Positions 21,591-34,816 of a stretch of 64,000 nt of DNA are shown here, piece after piece (position 1 is the first letter of the stretch; each line of letters starts with the position of its first letter). The notes under the pieces are model-generated. The model was given only the letters and a program-made list of their open reading frames with translations. It was not told where the DNA came from and did not search any database. Made by a program: the position numbers and the translations under genes. The DNA comes from Phytoseiulus persimilis (Eukaryota > Arthropoda > Arachnida > Mesostigmata > Phytoseiidae): contig CM075104.1 in assembly GCA_037576195.1 (NCBI GenBank), positions 3,230,775-3,294,774 of the forward strand, in the 5' to 3' direction.

Positions 21591-23763
21591 CGAAAGGTCA
21601 AGACGGAGACAGACTCCGTTCGGCCTCATTCGACATCCCTTGGCACCTCTCAATTCTCTGCCGCCTCGGCACCCCATGACATTTCGCGACACCCTTGGCA
21701 CCCTCGTTACCCTGGTGAGTGGCGACACACAGTTTGATCACCGCTGAACTACAGGGTACTCTCCTCAGATCGGCAATGTCCGATACCGGATTTGCTCTGG
21801 CCGTAACTCTGTCACTCACTTTCAGGAAGATTTCGAAAAAATAAGGTCACGTTTGAAACCATCCCCAGCCGCAATTTTCAACATGTCAACTTCAAAGAAT
21901 CGAAATGATCGCTCGAAATCCTCTATCGACCCGATCTTTCATTCCTGAGGAAATCCGAAGAAACGGCGAAGGTGCAGCCAGAACACGATCGGGCTCGAGA
22001 ATTCTTGAAGGAGCCTCGTAGTAGAAAAAAAGAACCGTCGTCACTTTCTATTGGCTCCACGGGACTTTTGAATGCTCCTCCATTCGGAGCCCTTATTCAT
22101 TTCTCCTTCGCTCCTCCGCGCTCCCATGTCCAAGTGAGCTTGTCCCGTGTCGCGACCATGTGCAAAAGTCCTTGCGGCGTTCTTACAGCACTTGTGACGT
22201 CGCAAGGGTTAGGTGCCGTGATGTTCTCCCCTCGTCGCCTTCATCCATAACTACGAAGTAGTCATGCGCAACTTCCGCATTCCAATTCTCTGCCTCTCGC
22301 ACAATGCTGTCTTCATTCAGGATCTACTAAGAACTCGACTGGTTTTCTGTGGCGAAACACTCGTCGGAATGATCTCTATGGTCACTGTTTGGCCATCGTT
22401 GCGCCGCTCCCACCGTCTGGCTTGATCGTTTTTAGGCTACACTGCGAAAATTCGACGTCCCCTGGAGCCGAAATTTTCCTCCCAGCCAAATCATTCGCGT
22501 ATCCTAATGTATCACGACACCCCGATGACCCTCAAGCTTGACATTCCGGCAAATTAGCCGTGAGTTTCTGCTCCCGCCATCCCCCGCTCTTGAGGTTGAT
22601 TGATCTCTCGAATATTTGCCATGATGGTTCCTTAGTGCTCGAGCGAATATTCTCAACCAGTTCGGAACTCTTGAAATGGCATCTATTCCGGACACCGGAG
22701 CGTAGCTTTTGATAATGTGCATTTCTGAACCTCGTTGGCAGTGTTCGGCGGAGAACGAGGGTGATGAAACCACCGAATGAAAGCCGATGACTTCTGAAAG
22801 CTTACAACAGTTTCGAACACCGATTCATCACCGATTCAATGGTCATCTCGTCCCGGACGATGACATCTAACTCCCGAGCTTTCCGGCTTTCTACGACGAC
22901 TCACTCTTGACGAATCACGGTTGACCTCAACACCGAGCTCACGATGCGACCGGTCATTCAGTCGGTCTGTGGTACCCGATATTGGTAACCCACAACAATA
23001 TTGCATACCGCGTTGTCGGGGGATTGATTGATAAGTAATTCTCAGAACATGCTGCTGAGTCGTCATCACCATTTCCTCATGTCATGTCCACGGGGCAAGG
23101 GAAACTTCGAGGAGCCACTCCTCAGTCACCATGAGGAATCAATATGCGGAACTGAAATTTCCGAGCCAAACACCAGCTGAGAATTTAGTCCACGGCGATG
23201 AAGATGCTCAAAACGGCGAAATCTCTTGATACCGTTGCTAACATCGCCCCGTTCGAGTCTTCTTTCTGAAGCTTCCCGATGAACCCTGCGTGGGAACCTC
23301 GGGATACTTGAGCTCGCTTTTCGTCCGAGTGACCTGGAATTGCCCGTCCTCTTCACAGAGTGGAGAGCTTCAGCTTCTGAACCTTGACGCCATGGCTCTG
23401 AGAATATGGTTGATGTGAAGAACTCTGCGACGCGCGTGTATCTCCGAGGTAGAAAAACTGTCCACAAATCTGCGGTAAATAACAACCCGGAAGGAGAGTT
23501 CCAAACAGCATCCGACAGGCTAGACCTCGCTGATCCGACCCTCGCTCGAGGAGCGTGTCCATGTTGGAAACATTGTCCTCATCAGCATTGTGATCTGTTA
23601 TTCGGTTGAACATTGAAGTGGATGCCGAATCTGATTTCGTTTGTGGCTCGACTTGACCTACTCTCCCGGTCACTATAATGAGGGATTCCGATCCATGCCA
23701 CGACTTTCACGATTTCATTTGCAGAAGTTTGCTTCATCCTTCTTCGGGACAATCGGATGATTC
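21591..23763. other. No supported gene
   Basis: Only short overlapping frames on both strands; no domain, splice chain or repeat boundary recognised. Confidence 0.35.
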
Positions 23764-23777
23764 CGTCGTGGGTACCC

Positions 23778-24054
23778 TTTCTTTGTTTTCTGGCTGAACC
23801 CCTCAGCCAGCCCTCAGAAGTGTCCCGGAATCACCTTTCGGTATTGCTTCAGTGACACTCCCTATCGCCTCGCAAATCCCATTGCGGGCGGTGGGCTTGG
23901 GTCTTAAGATGGTTCAGATTTAATTCTGATATAAATTGAATCCTCGTTTTACCACATAAGAAATTTGTTGTCCCGGCCGGGGATCGAACCCGCGATTGCT
24001 AGCTTAGCGTGGCACCCAAGGCGTTGGTTTATGCCACACGGCCAACGAGCCGGT
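23778..24054 (-). mobile_element. tRNA-derived SINE with 14-bp target duplication
   Basis: A 277-base insertion is bounded by a perfect direct repeat, CGTCGTGGGTACCC, at 23764-23777 and 24055-24068. Read on the minus strand, its 5' end has a box A-like TGGCATAAACC (24036-24026) and a box B-like GGTTCGATCCC (23990-23980) about 36 bases apart, as in tRNA-derived pol III promoters. A unique body follows, then a GGCTGAGGGGTTCAGCC hairpin and an A-rich tail (AAAACAAAGAAA) next to the 3' target copy. All SINE hallmarks (internal promoter, tail, duplication) are present. The element lies immediately upstream of the coding exon at 24.1 kb. Confidence 0.9.
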
Positions 24055-24125
24055 CGTCGTGGGTACCCGTGCACCTACCTTTGCTCCTCTACATCGTCCG
24101 GCGGCCGGTGTTTTTCTTGTTCAAG

Positions 24126-24684
24126 TTTTGTTAGGATTGCAGCTCGCCACAGCGGAGTCTCTTCAGACCGCAGCTCACGAGATCTCGAAGCAGGAGCAGG
24201 CCAAGCATTCGGCGACACCGGCGTCCCATGGTCACGCCGCAGCCACGCTTCACACGTCCTGCTTGGATAATTTTGGGAGACCCAGTTTGAGAACACCAAG
24301 ACGAATGTTTTGAGCGCGAAATTCAAGTCAGAGGCAGACATTCTCTCGACATACCCGCCAACATTCTCGATGAAAATGATAAAAGCTCCTCTGGCGAACA
24401 TGGGTCCTGCCGCTATAGCCACGGCGGCGAAAATGATCATGCACAGACTGCGTGAGCTCAGAGTCGAAGCCGAGTGGGAAATGAAGCGCGAAGGCTACAA
24501 ACGCAAAGACCCGAGGGTCAAGAAGCTCATGGCGCTTCTGCGTCGAGGTTACGTGAACTCGACTCGTGAGGAGGGGCAACAGGAAATGACTCTGTCCGAG
24601 CTACAGAGAAGATCTCGAACGCCATTCGCTGGAATGTTGAACCAACCGATGTATAATCCCGGTCAGTTGAATCCTTCCTCCTGA
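24126..24684 (+). pseudogene. Exon of unknown, probably secreted protein with an apparent single-base frameshift
   Basis: After an acceptor-like AG at 24124-24125, frame 2 encodes a hydrophobic end resembling part of a signal peptide (LLGLQLATAES) and then a hydrophilic stretch (AAHEISKQEQAKHSATPASH) until a stop at 24311. From about 24275 a second frame continues to a stop at 24682 with strongly coding composition (MIMHRLRELRVEAEWEMKRE; GYKRKDPRVKKLMALLRRGY). One missing base in the TTTT-GGG tract near 24270-24276 would explain the change of frame, giving roughly 186 codons in total. It is either a mutated gene or an assembly error. No gap long enough for an intron separates the frames. No family is recognised. 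Confidence 0.5.
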
Positions 24685-27410
24685 GTGAGGCTGCCAGTCA
24701 CATTTGTCGAAGCGTTGACTCCCGCACTTGAGAATGACGAGGTGCTATTCGCCGACCGTTTTGGTTTCGCAGCACTCGGTCCTCTGCGACCGTGCCTCAC
24801 ACCGATCGACGGGACGCCATCTAAGAACGAGTACACTGCTCATATAGGTGGAGGCGGGCACAGAGAAGAAGAGTTCGAGAAACGCTGGCGAAATACACTC
24901 TGCACCGATGTTCGCCATCCGCGACTGACAAACCCATGGAAGACCTCGATCGTTCTCCGTTCTTTCTGCAGTAAGTTCTGTCAACAAAGTGGCTAGCGGA
25001 TTCGACGAAAGCCCTCATGCTCGAGAGAATGGTCGCCCCGAGAACTGTCTTTCTCACGCCGAAGAATGCGTTGCTGATAAGAGCTGATGAATGTGAGGAT
25101 GAGATGGCAGGAAACATGCTGGAAAACAGATTCGAAGTGTTCACAGCGAACGGAACGAATCGGAAAAGAGGCTATGACACTGGTTCATGGCCAGAACTGA
25201 CTGAAGGATACATCGACGTGAGTGTCTCCTGCATTCGGCCGGGAAGTTCCATGGCTTTCCCGTCGATATCATCGCAACAGAAGTTCCCCGAATCAATGGG
25301 AGTTTAAGGAAAGTCAGCGCCGTTGAGAACCATTCCTCCCTGAATTGTCAGTCTGCCTTCTTCCAGTTCTTATCGCCCGTTTATAGACCTCAGAACAACC
25401 CGCGAATGCAGTGATCCCGCCCGCATTTATGAGCTTTCCTTCTAAAGGAATGACTCTCGACTCTACGTCGGCTCCCATGGCTTCACTCTAGCCCGGGCAA
25501 CCATTCTCGCCGTGTGGCCATGATATAAACCTGATTCATGCCGTTCAAGCAAGAGCAGGAGAATCAACTTCATGGAATCACCAAGCACAGTCGAACGGAT
25601 TTCGCAACCATGAACGGTCAGTGATCCTCGTTCGATTGGAATCGCGAGAAGGACGACGAATCTGGTCGATGGATCATGCGGAATGTGAAAGAGGTCGAAT
25701 TCATGATGGAATGAGACCGGAACCGTGCTCTTGATCGATTATCTCCGCTGTCCCGAGGAGCAGGAGATTGAGCTGAGCTGGATGATGTCTGGCCGAACGG
25801 GGTAGCTGCCCGCGTCTTCCAGCGCGGCTTTTTCGAGTGTATCAGAAATAACGCAAGAAAATTCATGCTCTTCGAAGCTCCGGTAATAGGGATTTCTCGA
25901 GAATCGCTTCCAAAAAAATCCGACTGGGCTCGCGTTGGCTGTTGGAGATCGAATTATTTTCGGTTGTCGAGAGCGTCTCTACTGATTCTCGAATAAAATC
26001 TCCAAACTGGAGCATCAAAACGCCGTTGCATGGTTTTCCTTGAAAGAGACAGGCGGAGAGAACAGAATTGAAAGAACAAACTCACGACCTTCGCACTGCT
26101 GTCTTGTGTCTTCCATGGCTGTATGTCCGGCTTAATCCGACTGAACTAGGAAGACTATTGCTCCAGGATTCAGTTCTGAACACGATACCGGGAGAGACCT
26201 TCGGCTCTGACGCGGGCATTCGCCCGGCGGCTTCCTCAGTTTTCCGTCTCGACGAGACCGTTCCACGTTGCCGGCCGCGGATTATCCGGATCGATGAATA
26301 TCCTTCTCGTGACAGCGGCGAAGCACGCATCTATGACCGTAATTCATCCGGAGCAGGTCGAAACGACTTCGTTGCTCGTCATGACAACATCAGTCCCGAC
26401 ATATGGACGAGCCGAGGTTCCTTGTGGCACCGAAGTGTGCTCAGGCAGAGGAATCGCTAGGGAATCGAAGAGCATTTGCGAAATGTGCACGTAATTCAAC
26501 GAACTCCGCTAGTTATGCCGTACCCCAGCTAACGCCAGCCGCTAGAGCATGAGTCAATATCCGATAACACTGGTGAATCTTATCAGCCCAACATATTTTC
26601 GACTGCTCATGCTATTCGCCTAGACCTTAACTGATTATTACTCCGACGATTTCGCGCGCGCGCCCCAGCAGCCATATCGCTATGAGCTCCGAAGATCTGT
26701 CTAAGAACACGTTGTTGATTCGGTTCAGTTATCGAAGACCAAAGTGAGAAATTCTCATCACAGAATGCCAATGACGTGCCGAGGCTACCAAGGGCCCGGA
26801 TGCGGAAACTTTTTCAAGAATTGGCGTCGGTGGGTGTCAGCGCGCCGCGTTCCAGCTTCCAACCGAGCTCGAGTATGCCGGAGATCACTGTTGCGCCGAT
26901 TTCGCACAGTTTCATTCCTGGTTAGCTTCACGACTATGCCTGAGCACCAAAACTCTCCCAAAGGAATTTCGCTCCTCAATGCATTTGAGAAGTCTCCTCC
27001 CGATGCTCGGAGGCCTCGCCATCCGACATGCAGGGAGTCAAGGCTGTCCACCCGCCTGATTTGTTGACCATCATCGAGAAAACAGTCCCACTGGGATCCT
27101 TTCGAGCAACGATGTTCGGTACTGTAGATTTCTGTTTGTGCGAAGGCGCTTCTCACGTATCAGGACTTTACTCTCGCGACATGTCCTCATTTTGCCACTC
27201 GTCAAATCGGTCCAGCATGGTGTCGATGTCTGTTCCACACTCCGAAAAAAAAACAGGAACGGTTCATGCACGGGCTGAACCGGGGCGCAGAAATGCGAAC
27301 AACCTAGCGTCAAGCCGGGATACAGACAAAATTCGTCGATAAATGAATTGGAAAGTACGGTGGATTGGTTTTGAAACACCTACAGAAAAACGAGACGACG
27401 ATTTTTTTTC
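24685..27410. other. No supported gene
   Basis: Overlapping short frames on both strands (for example plus-strand 25017-25307 and minus-strand 26785-27156) lack recognisable domains or clear splice chains. Confidence 0.3.
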
Positions 27411-27419
27411 GGGGGATGC

Positions 27420-27432
27420 GGGGGGGGGGGGG
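27420..27432 (+). repeat. Poly-G tract
   Basis: A run of about 13 G bases, a site prone to slippage and sequencing error. Confidence 0.9.
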
Positions 27433-28016
27433 TGACCCAACCCCTCGAGAGGGAGGCTTCCGCCCAAAGCCCCCCTCAATTTGTTTTCGACAGTTCCATC
27501 TTCAGTGCTCCGGAATGCCTCTCAAGAAATGATATCGATGCATGTTCGGCCACGTGGTGTCAATATCTCGGGATCGGTTATTATTTCAAGATTTTCAAAT
27601 TGATTTCGCATAAATTCGATATGTTTTTTTTTGAGGGGTTCTTTCAGGTTCCAATTGAAATCACCGCATAGAATCAGTGAAGTTCTCTGGTTTTGTATAC
27701 CAGGAGACAGAACATGGTCATATTTCAGCAGGAACTCCTCAATGAGTTCGAACGATGTTCCCGGATTTATGTATTAGTTGGTTACGTAGGAGTATTTTAC
27801 AGGCACGAATGTCACCAGGATCTTCATCAATGAGATCTGGTGCAATTGTGGGAGTTGCTTGCGTAGGTGCTCCTCTGCGTTCGTGAATAGCAGCTCCACC
27901 TGTCGACCACGGGGTCAACCGTGGACCCCCTGAGCGACTTCGTTGAAGTTTATGGACTGCCGTGCCCCAGTGGGTCGATCACCGACCATCGATTTCTTGG
28001 AGCGATTCCGAGACCA

Positions 28017-29012
28017 ATCTGACCTTCACTTTTCAAGTCTGGAGGAGTGATTCCGGGACCGATCTGACCATCACTCTCCCAGGTCTGAGGGGTGACTCCG
28101 GGACCGATCTGACCATCACTCTCCCAGGTCTGAGGGGTGACTCCGGGACCGATCTGACCATTACTTCCCAAGTCTGGAGAGGTGATTCCGGGACTAGACA
28201 TCATTTTCCGTAGTACGGCAATAAAATTCCCGTACCACCCGGTACAGAAATTAATTTTTCGTACCCTGGATCCGAGGATCCTCACTACTTATGATCGGCT
28301 TCGTCCGTCAGTTTGTCCGAATTCCTCCTGGAATACATGGGGGTGATTCCGGCAACAATCTGAGCATACTTTTCTGAGTCTGGAGGAGTGATTCCGGATC
28401 CAATTTGAGCATACTTTTCTGAGTCTGGTGGGTTTATTCCAGGACGCGTATGACAATATCTTGCTGAGTCTGGAGGAGTGATTCCGGCACCAATCTGGCC
28501 ATTACTTTCCAAGTCTGAAGGGGTGATTCCGGGACCAATCTGACCTTCACATTTCAAGTCTGGAGGGGTGATTCCGGGACCGCTCTCACCATTACTTTCC
28601 CGGGTCTAAGGGGCGATTCCGGCACCAATCTGACCATTAATTCCCAAGTCTGGAGGGGTGATTTCGGGACCGATCTGACCATTGCTTTCCAAGTCTGGAG
28701 AGTTGATTCCGGGATCAATCTGACCATTACTTTCCAAGTCTTTTTTTTTTCCCTTTGCGGGGACCAGGAATAAAAGTGCGTGATGCAGACCGAGCCACAG
28801 CCCCGCTCGGTACTGTGGGAGTCGCATACCCACCAAAAACCTAGTGTCTCCCCAACCTTCACTTTTCGGGTGAAGGTCCGCCACCCATGGCCGGAACTGC
28901 GTTGGCATAACTTCGTTTACTTTCCAAGTCTGGAGGAGGGATTCCGGGACCATTCCGACCTTCACTTTTCAAGTCTGGAGGTGTGATTCCGGAACCGATC
29001 TGAACAATACTT
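28017..29012 (-). repeat. 45-bp minisatellite, locus B (largest array)
   Basis: Three blocks of 45-base units: about 28017-28195 (4 units), 28337-28741 (9 units) and 28921-29012 (2 units). They are separated by unrelated sequence, including a poly-T tract after 28741. All units share the minus orientation, core GGTCAGATCGGTCCCGGAATCA. Minus-strand frames stay open through the blocks with a 15-residue period of the type GQIGPGITPPDLESN. The middle two units of the first block are nearly identical, a sign of recent duplication. No promoter, start or splice context supports a real gene here. Confidence 0.9.
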
Positions 29013-32000
29013 TAACTACCATCACTTCATTGTCATTGACCTATGACGAGACACGGAGATTCACCACATGAAATTCAACTCGAATTCAAATTTCCCTCGC
29101 TCCGAAAAGAATCTTAAAGGCCTCCCGCTGCGATTTTTTCGTTCCCATTTTTTCGTTCCACTCCCAGTTACACCCCAGCAAACACGCCCGAAGAAAAGCG
29201 CATTTCTGCGCTAAAAAATCGCCACAAAAGCATAGCGGTGGTCATTAGCCATACACGGCAATATTGGACATTCCGCACAACGAAGGAACAGCGATGCCTC
29301 GTAGCTTTCGGAAGCACGAACAGCTGTCGTTATTTCTATTTCGAGCGCTCGCAAAGCCTCGACTGGAAGATTGAACGGGCCGCCCGGCTCGAAGGCATGC
29401 GAACTCCGAACGGAATTTCTGCTTCAACGATAGAATAATCCCTTTTTCTCACACATACAATCCAGTGTTGGTTCGAAGATACCAAAATGTCTGTTCGCAT
29501 TTCGGTCGAGGAGTCGCAATGCGGTTCGGGCACTCGCGAGATCTGGACTCGGCTAAACAGAAACTAATAAGGAAATTTTCGAGGTGTAGGAAATACCCTC
29601 ATACAGGTTGGTGACCGGTCGGGGTTTTTGTAGTTACTTCTAGACTCGGGTTGTATTGATGATCCCACGAAGTCCTACTCTATCGAAAAGCTGTTCGCGA
29701 TGGAAGAGCAAGTAGGCCATGACTCCGCATACGGCAATCTCATGAAGCTCGAGCTCGCGGCTCCGTTCAGATTTTGAAATCAATCCGTTGGAGGTCAAGC
29801 GTGTGCAGGCTCCGGAACGTTTGCGGCCTTTCTTCTCCGGAAGTCCCATGAGCTGGGTTGGTACCTAGTACGTAGGTCACCTCCGAGTCATCGTTAGTTC
29901 GAAACAGATCGTTTCTAAGAGTTTGAACGTATTCCGGTGCGCGTCACCAAAAAGTGCCGTCCGACATTCCAGTTGGTGAGGAATACACACCGACCCAACT
30001 GAAATGGCTTGATAGTTCCTGGCCGCGCTCTCGCTTTTCAGTTCTGTGTGCCTGTCGGATTCGGCGGGTTCAACTGGATGAACACGGGATCTCTAGGATC
30101 CCAGAAAGCCTGGAACCTCAAGTTTTGAATCTTGAAGGGCGACGAGTGTGACAAAGACCGCGGTTTCGAGGTTACGAGCTTTGAGATTCGAAGGAGCGTT
30201 ATTGGAGCTTTATCAGCATAGACAACCTCAAGGTTTGTACCAATCGGGATTCCCCGCTCAGTGGGGATACAAGTTGTTGGTTCTTCCACCGTAGAGCTCG
30301 TGTTCCGATCGCGCGGAATGTCTGTCGGAGGAATTCACGAATGAGTTCAGCATCATCGATAGGTGACTCGCTCCGGATGTTCGTGCTGACATCGCAGATT
30401 GCTTCGGATGTTTTCTCTTACATCGATTTTCACGAGGCGAGAGACAAGAAGAGTGCAGTTTCTCCGCATCTGGATGGCCCCTCCGCTGAGCACAAGTTTT
30501 TCTTCAAGATGACGTATCCGCGGTGTCGGCCTTTGAGCGACGAGGGAAACTAAATCTGCGGACGGTTCAATTTTATCCTACCAACTCTCGGCTTTTTGTT
30601 TAGAAACTTGGCCTTGCCCGACGGATCAGTCGATGAATCGAGAGATCGATTCATACGCCGGATGCTTTATCTAAACTCCGGCCATTGGATGGAAAATGTA
30701 GATTTGGCGCAGGTACACGACTTTTTTTGGACGAACCTATTCGAGCTGAGGATGACTTTCGGTAGAGAATGAAATCGGAGTACGTGAGGGACCTTCGACC
30801 ACTGCTGAGGTCAAGCTTGGCTTCGGATGCGAAACGGCGACGACCGCCGATAAGAGAGGATCGATTCAGAGCCATGTCAGCGGAAGCATGAAAAGCCAGC
30901 TACCTTCAGCTGAACGATTATTGAGACTAAGAAGAATAAATGAGATCAGCATTGCCGACGAAATTAGTTCTGAAAATGTCATTCCCAGCGGCTGTTGCTG
31001 ACATTGCACCCCTCAGATCACGGCTGCGCACTGAAATCGAGGTTATATCAATCACGCGTGTTTCCACCTGTTCCCGACCGTTTCGAAATTTTCCAAATTT
31101 AGAATTCCGATGGTTGCTCTGACGGGCGCGAGCATCGGCAAAGTCCCCGGTCATGGAGTGCGGGCGGTTCCGTTCCCTACCCAGTTCCTTCGAGAGCTTG
31201 AGGGTCGACTGGAGCATCGGGATATTCCACCGGTGAGTGCTCGTCCTGGAACTTTAGCATCGTGCTCACCCGGCACGCTTTGCAACGGAGTGTGATTGCA
31301 GTGCTTGTGATATCAGGAGAGAGAAGGGAAGATCAAAGACGATCATCAATCAACGGACACCGTGTGACCCTTGCCTGCGTCCTCGCCCTCGTGGACAACA
31401 TCCGACTAGGTTTCTACATCATGCGAGTTCGTCGGAGGCTCTCCATCATCGAGAGTCTTCGGTTTGTTACTCGGTTCGAAGCTCTGAGTGGCTCTTTCAA
31501 GCTCACCTTCCATATTCGAGGCAACGTTCAAAAATCTCATCTCGCGAGTATTTCCGACGATAATGAGTAGGTTGCATGACTTGAGGTTCCTTGGTCGTCA
31601 TCGGGGAATCCGCTACCGTGCACGTTCCGCACAGCTCCATCACTCTTTCCCTCCCACGCGTAATCAAACATTCCTGTATGGGATGATAAAATACCGTGCT
31701 GAGAAGCTTCATTTGTCAACATTGAGTGAAGCTTAGATTGTACTTCCGGCTTGTGGATAATCATTGTCTGCGCATCGGGAGGGCGGGATTGTGCTTCTTC
31801 GCAACAAGGTGCCATCCCACGGGGAATCTTCATTGGTTTCCACCTCAACAGGTTTTCAGGAATGTATCCTGGAATTCCCGGCAGCTGCACGAGGGAGTTT
31901 CCTGAGAACCCCAAGGGCTCTAAGTATCGTCAGGACTCCCGGCATCATGTCCTTCTAAGTCGTCAGGTTGAGTCAAACACTCAGCTCCTCGGCACAAGTC

Positions 32001-33036
32001 ACCGTCAATGGCGGTCGATTGCGTTTGTAGGTCTTCGTATGAGTTGTCCCGTTCGAACCCTGATGCAAAATACAATACCGTGTCAGGCAAGATATCGTCT
32101 CTTCTCCAGTCCCAAACCTTACGCAGTGTGTTTCGATTCGCACGGTGCTTCCAACTCAGCCGCAGTCTGGCTCAGGCAAGGCCATCGAAGCACTTCCAGA
32201 GCCGTTTCGATCCGGCTTTATCATTGTGAATATACGAATCACTCCATATCTATGTTAAATGAGTGAGCCTGCACCGACTTTTGATATGGTTCATGAGCTG
32301 TATCGCCCCTTCATCCCTTTTTAAAGTCGCTCCATCTCTATCTTGACTGATCGGCTAGGCTCACAATCTCTGGCGCCTCCCCAAATTTTGCCCATTTCCT
32401 TGAGTATGTTGTTATAGGAGCGGTTCTCCTGCTGTTATTCAATGAGACTGAATACTTTGGAGGGACATCTCCACAATCCGCTTCGATGAACCCGGATCTA
32501 GCAAGTGCTCCCGTGAAAACGTTCCCGTTGGCCATCAGAAACATGATCATCTTCCCGGATCATATCCTGTTCGAAAGAAAGTTGGCCCTACCATATAACA
32601 ACCATCGTGAGGCATGCTGCTCGAGAATTTTCAAGCCAAGGTTCGTTCAGGCCATGCCCTCGCACAGGACACCCGGTAGGAATCCTTCCGTCAGTCATGA
32701 CACCCGAGTCAAAGACGATTTTGAGACCGAGGGTAGAGAATCCAGGATGATTTCCGGAGATGATTTCCCGAGGTTCTTGCATGAGAAAAAAATAGGAACG
32801 AGGACATGGACAGACACTCATTCGAGCGAACTCCTGTACTACGCGAGCCCCATACGAGCGGACTTCACCACGTGGATTGATAAAAGAACCTGATCGAGAA
32901 ATCAGAATATCGCTCTGAGGAGCGAGTTTCTGTGCGATGCGAATCTCCCATGAACTGGCCCGACCGTACTCGCAGATCATTGAAGACAACGGGAAGCCGG
33001 TATTCAGACTTTTCATGTGATACTGATATGGCAATG
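29013..33036. other. No firmly supported gene; scattered exon-like frames
   Basis: Plus-strand frames at 30341-30553 (IASDVFSYIDFHEARDKK) and 32486-32893 (HDTRVKDDFETEGRESRMIS) look partly coding, but minus-strand frames overlap them and no splice chain or domain could be established. Confidence 0.3.
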
Positions 33037-33038
33037 TA

Positions 33039-33628
33039 CGGTAAAACCTCGATTACATCAATAATGGATGTCAGAAATCGTTGATATAATCGAGGTTGAC
33101 AAAATCTACGTTTCGAGACCCAGCATGTTCCAGACAAAATAGGATTATTGTGGCCGTTTCCCGGATCGTTCCAAAAATATTCTAGGGAACAGATCTAACA
33201 GGTGCTCAGATTAGTTGAAAATAATTTTGTCTTGGTCACAATTCTTTGGGAGGGCTCCGAGTGAGAGCTCTTGGATGGCTTCAAGGAACTCTCAGGAATG
33301 TGAGGGCATGTCGAAATTGAGTCTACAAGATCCCGAGCAGTCCCTCAAGTGCTGTATCAAGTCATCCCGCGAGTTCAATCGTTCCTCGAATGAAATTCTG
33401 CAAACAGTGCCGTTCCGTGCATCCGTAGTGTAGCCGGCTTGAGCTTTCGTCAAGACCTTCCCAAAGCATTATGGGAGCTGAGTTCTTCAAAAAGGCGACT
33501 TTCAGCGGGCTAGATATCTTTTAGGATAAGCTTCAGGCTGATACGATCGAGGTTGTTACGGTCCAAAATGGAGGTTGATTTGATCGAAAATTTATTTTAT
33601 TGAGGTTGATGTAATCGAGGTTCCACTG
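33039..33628. mobile_element. pogo/Tigger-like MITE, 590 bp
   Basis: TA dinucleotides at 33037-33038 and 33629-33630 flank inverted ends. The left end begins CGGTAAAACCTCGATTACAT and the right end, read inward, begins CAGTGGAACCTCGATTACAT; 20 of 23 bases match. CAGT..AACCTCGATTA is the known terminal motif of pogo/Tigger relatives of Tc1/mariner. Each end also carries a sub-terminal copy of the ATCGAGGTT word (33080-33097 and about 33543-33556). The interior has no transposase frame, so the element is non-autonomous. Confidence 0.85.
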
Positions 33629-34816
33629 TACTCCAAACTCCGAAGCATTGCCACCCACCTGGTACCGAAGGATGTTGTCCCCATGGTAACCAAGAAGGGC
33701 CAGAATATTTAAGAGCAGGATCACTCATTCGAACTCTTCTAGGAAGCAACTGGTATTCTAGAGAATGGTGGAATCATTCCGGAAATTCCCATCCTTGTCA
33801 ATGCTCAAGTTCACAGGGTGGCCTTTTTGAGTCGGGAGTTTTCCAGCCCGATTTTGATTTTGCCGTTACTTCGTGAATTCGTAGAGTTTTTTCAAAAATC
33901 AGAGAGTGATCGATGGGAGATTTCGGAAAGGTGATTGTTCTTTTATTGAAGTAGATATGATGAAAATTGCGGCCAAGAGGTGGTTTCCAAAATGACCTAT
34001 TCTTTTTCCGAGGTCTTCCTAGAAGTGATCACGGAAACGTCAAATTTTCTTGGATTGGACTTGCGAGGGCCGCGCTGTACGCGCAAAATGGGGCGCTGCA
34101 CAGTCTGGCATCTTCCAACTCCGATCATAGAACTCAAGAATGTAAAGCTGGCGAATGGCAGAGCCTTTTCGACACCTTGAACCGTCAAGTCACCTCGTCG
34201 AATCTTGATGAACCCACTTACCGTGGAAACTCGGAACATCACTCTCTAGAGTAGACGGGTTAGTGAACGGCCCCATCGGAAATATCCTATCTCGGCTATC
34301 TGGCTGAAGTCGTATTCACGAAGTCACTGAGTCACGAAGCTGCTTTAATCGATCAGTTGTATACATCACAAGGAAGTCGTCGTAAGAGTTTTGGTGATAG
34401 TCAGCAGGGACGGTCTATTTAGACCATCGAGCTCCACATGCTCTCAAATCACCGATTCTCAACCGGAATTTTCTAAACGAAACAGGGAGTGTGCATTCTG
34501 TGGAGAGCTATCGTGCGAGGAAAACGGGTCCAAAAAATATCAACTGGTGGCTTGGTTAGGCTTAAGAGGAGCGCAACTATGATCATGGCTCAGCTTGCAG
34601 CGATCACCCTGTACATTAGGGAATGAATGTTGAGCACTCTTGGTAACGCGCAGAGTGACATACTCGTGAGAACCTCCGAATCTGTAGAATCACAATGTCG
34701 CATCGGGATGATTCATCGGTTATCCCTTGCTCCATAGAACTCTCGGCCTCTGGAAAATTGAAAACAAGCGCCCAGATATCCGGAGTTTCTTGAGAGGAAT
34801 CGTGCTCCTCCCACAG
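33629..34816. other. No firmly supported gene
   Basis: Open frames on both strands at 33967-34254 overlap; the plus-strand frame (FSEVFLEVITETSNFLGL) looks partly coding and could be an upstream exon of the gene ending at 35020. Phase and splice sites were not resolved. Confidence 0.3.

Noticed and set aside
23960-24054. Functional tRNA gene on the minus strand
   Set aside because: Box A and box B are present, but the bases before box A do not pair with the CCGGGAC after box B to form an acceptor stem. The segment lies inside a SINE with its own target duplication.
27950-28965. Repeat protein encoded by the minus-strand frames
   Set aside because: The frames stay open because the unit is 45 bases long. 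There is no start, splice or promoter context, the blocks are interrupted by unrelated sequence, and the same family sits in an intron at 39 kb.
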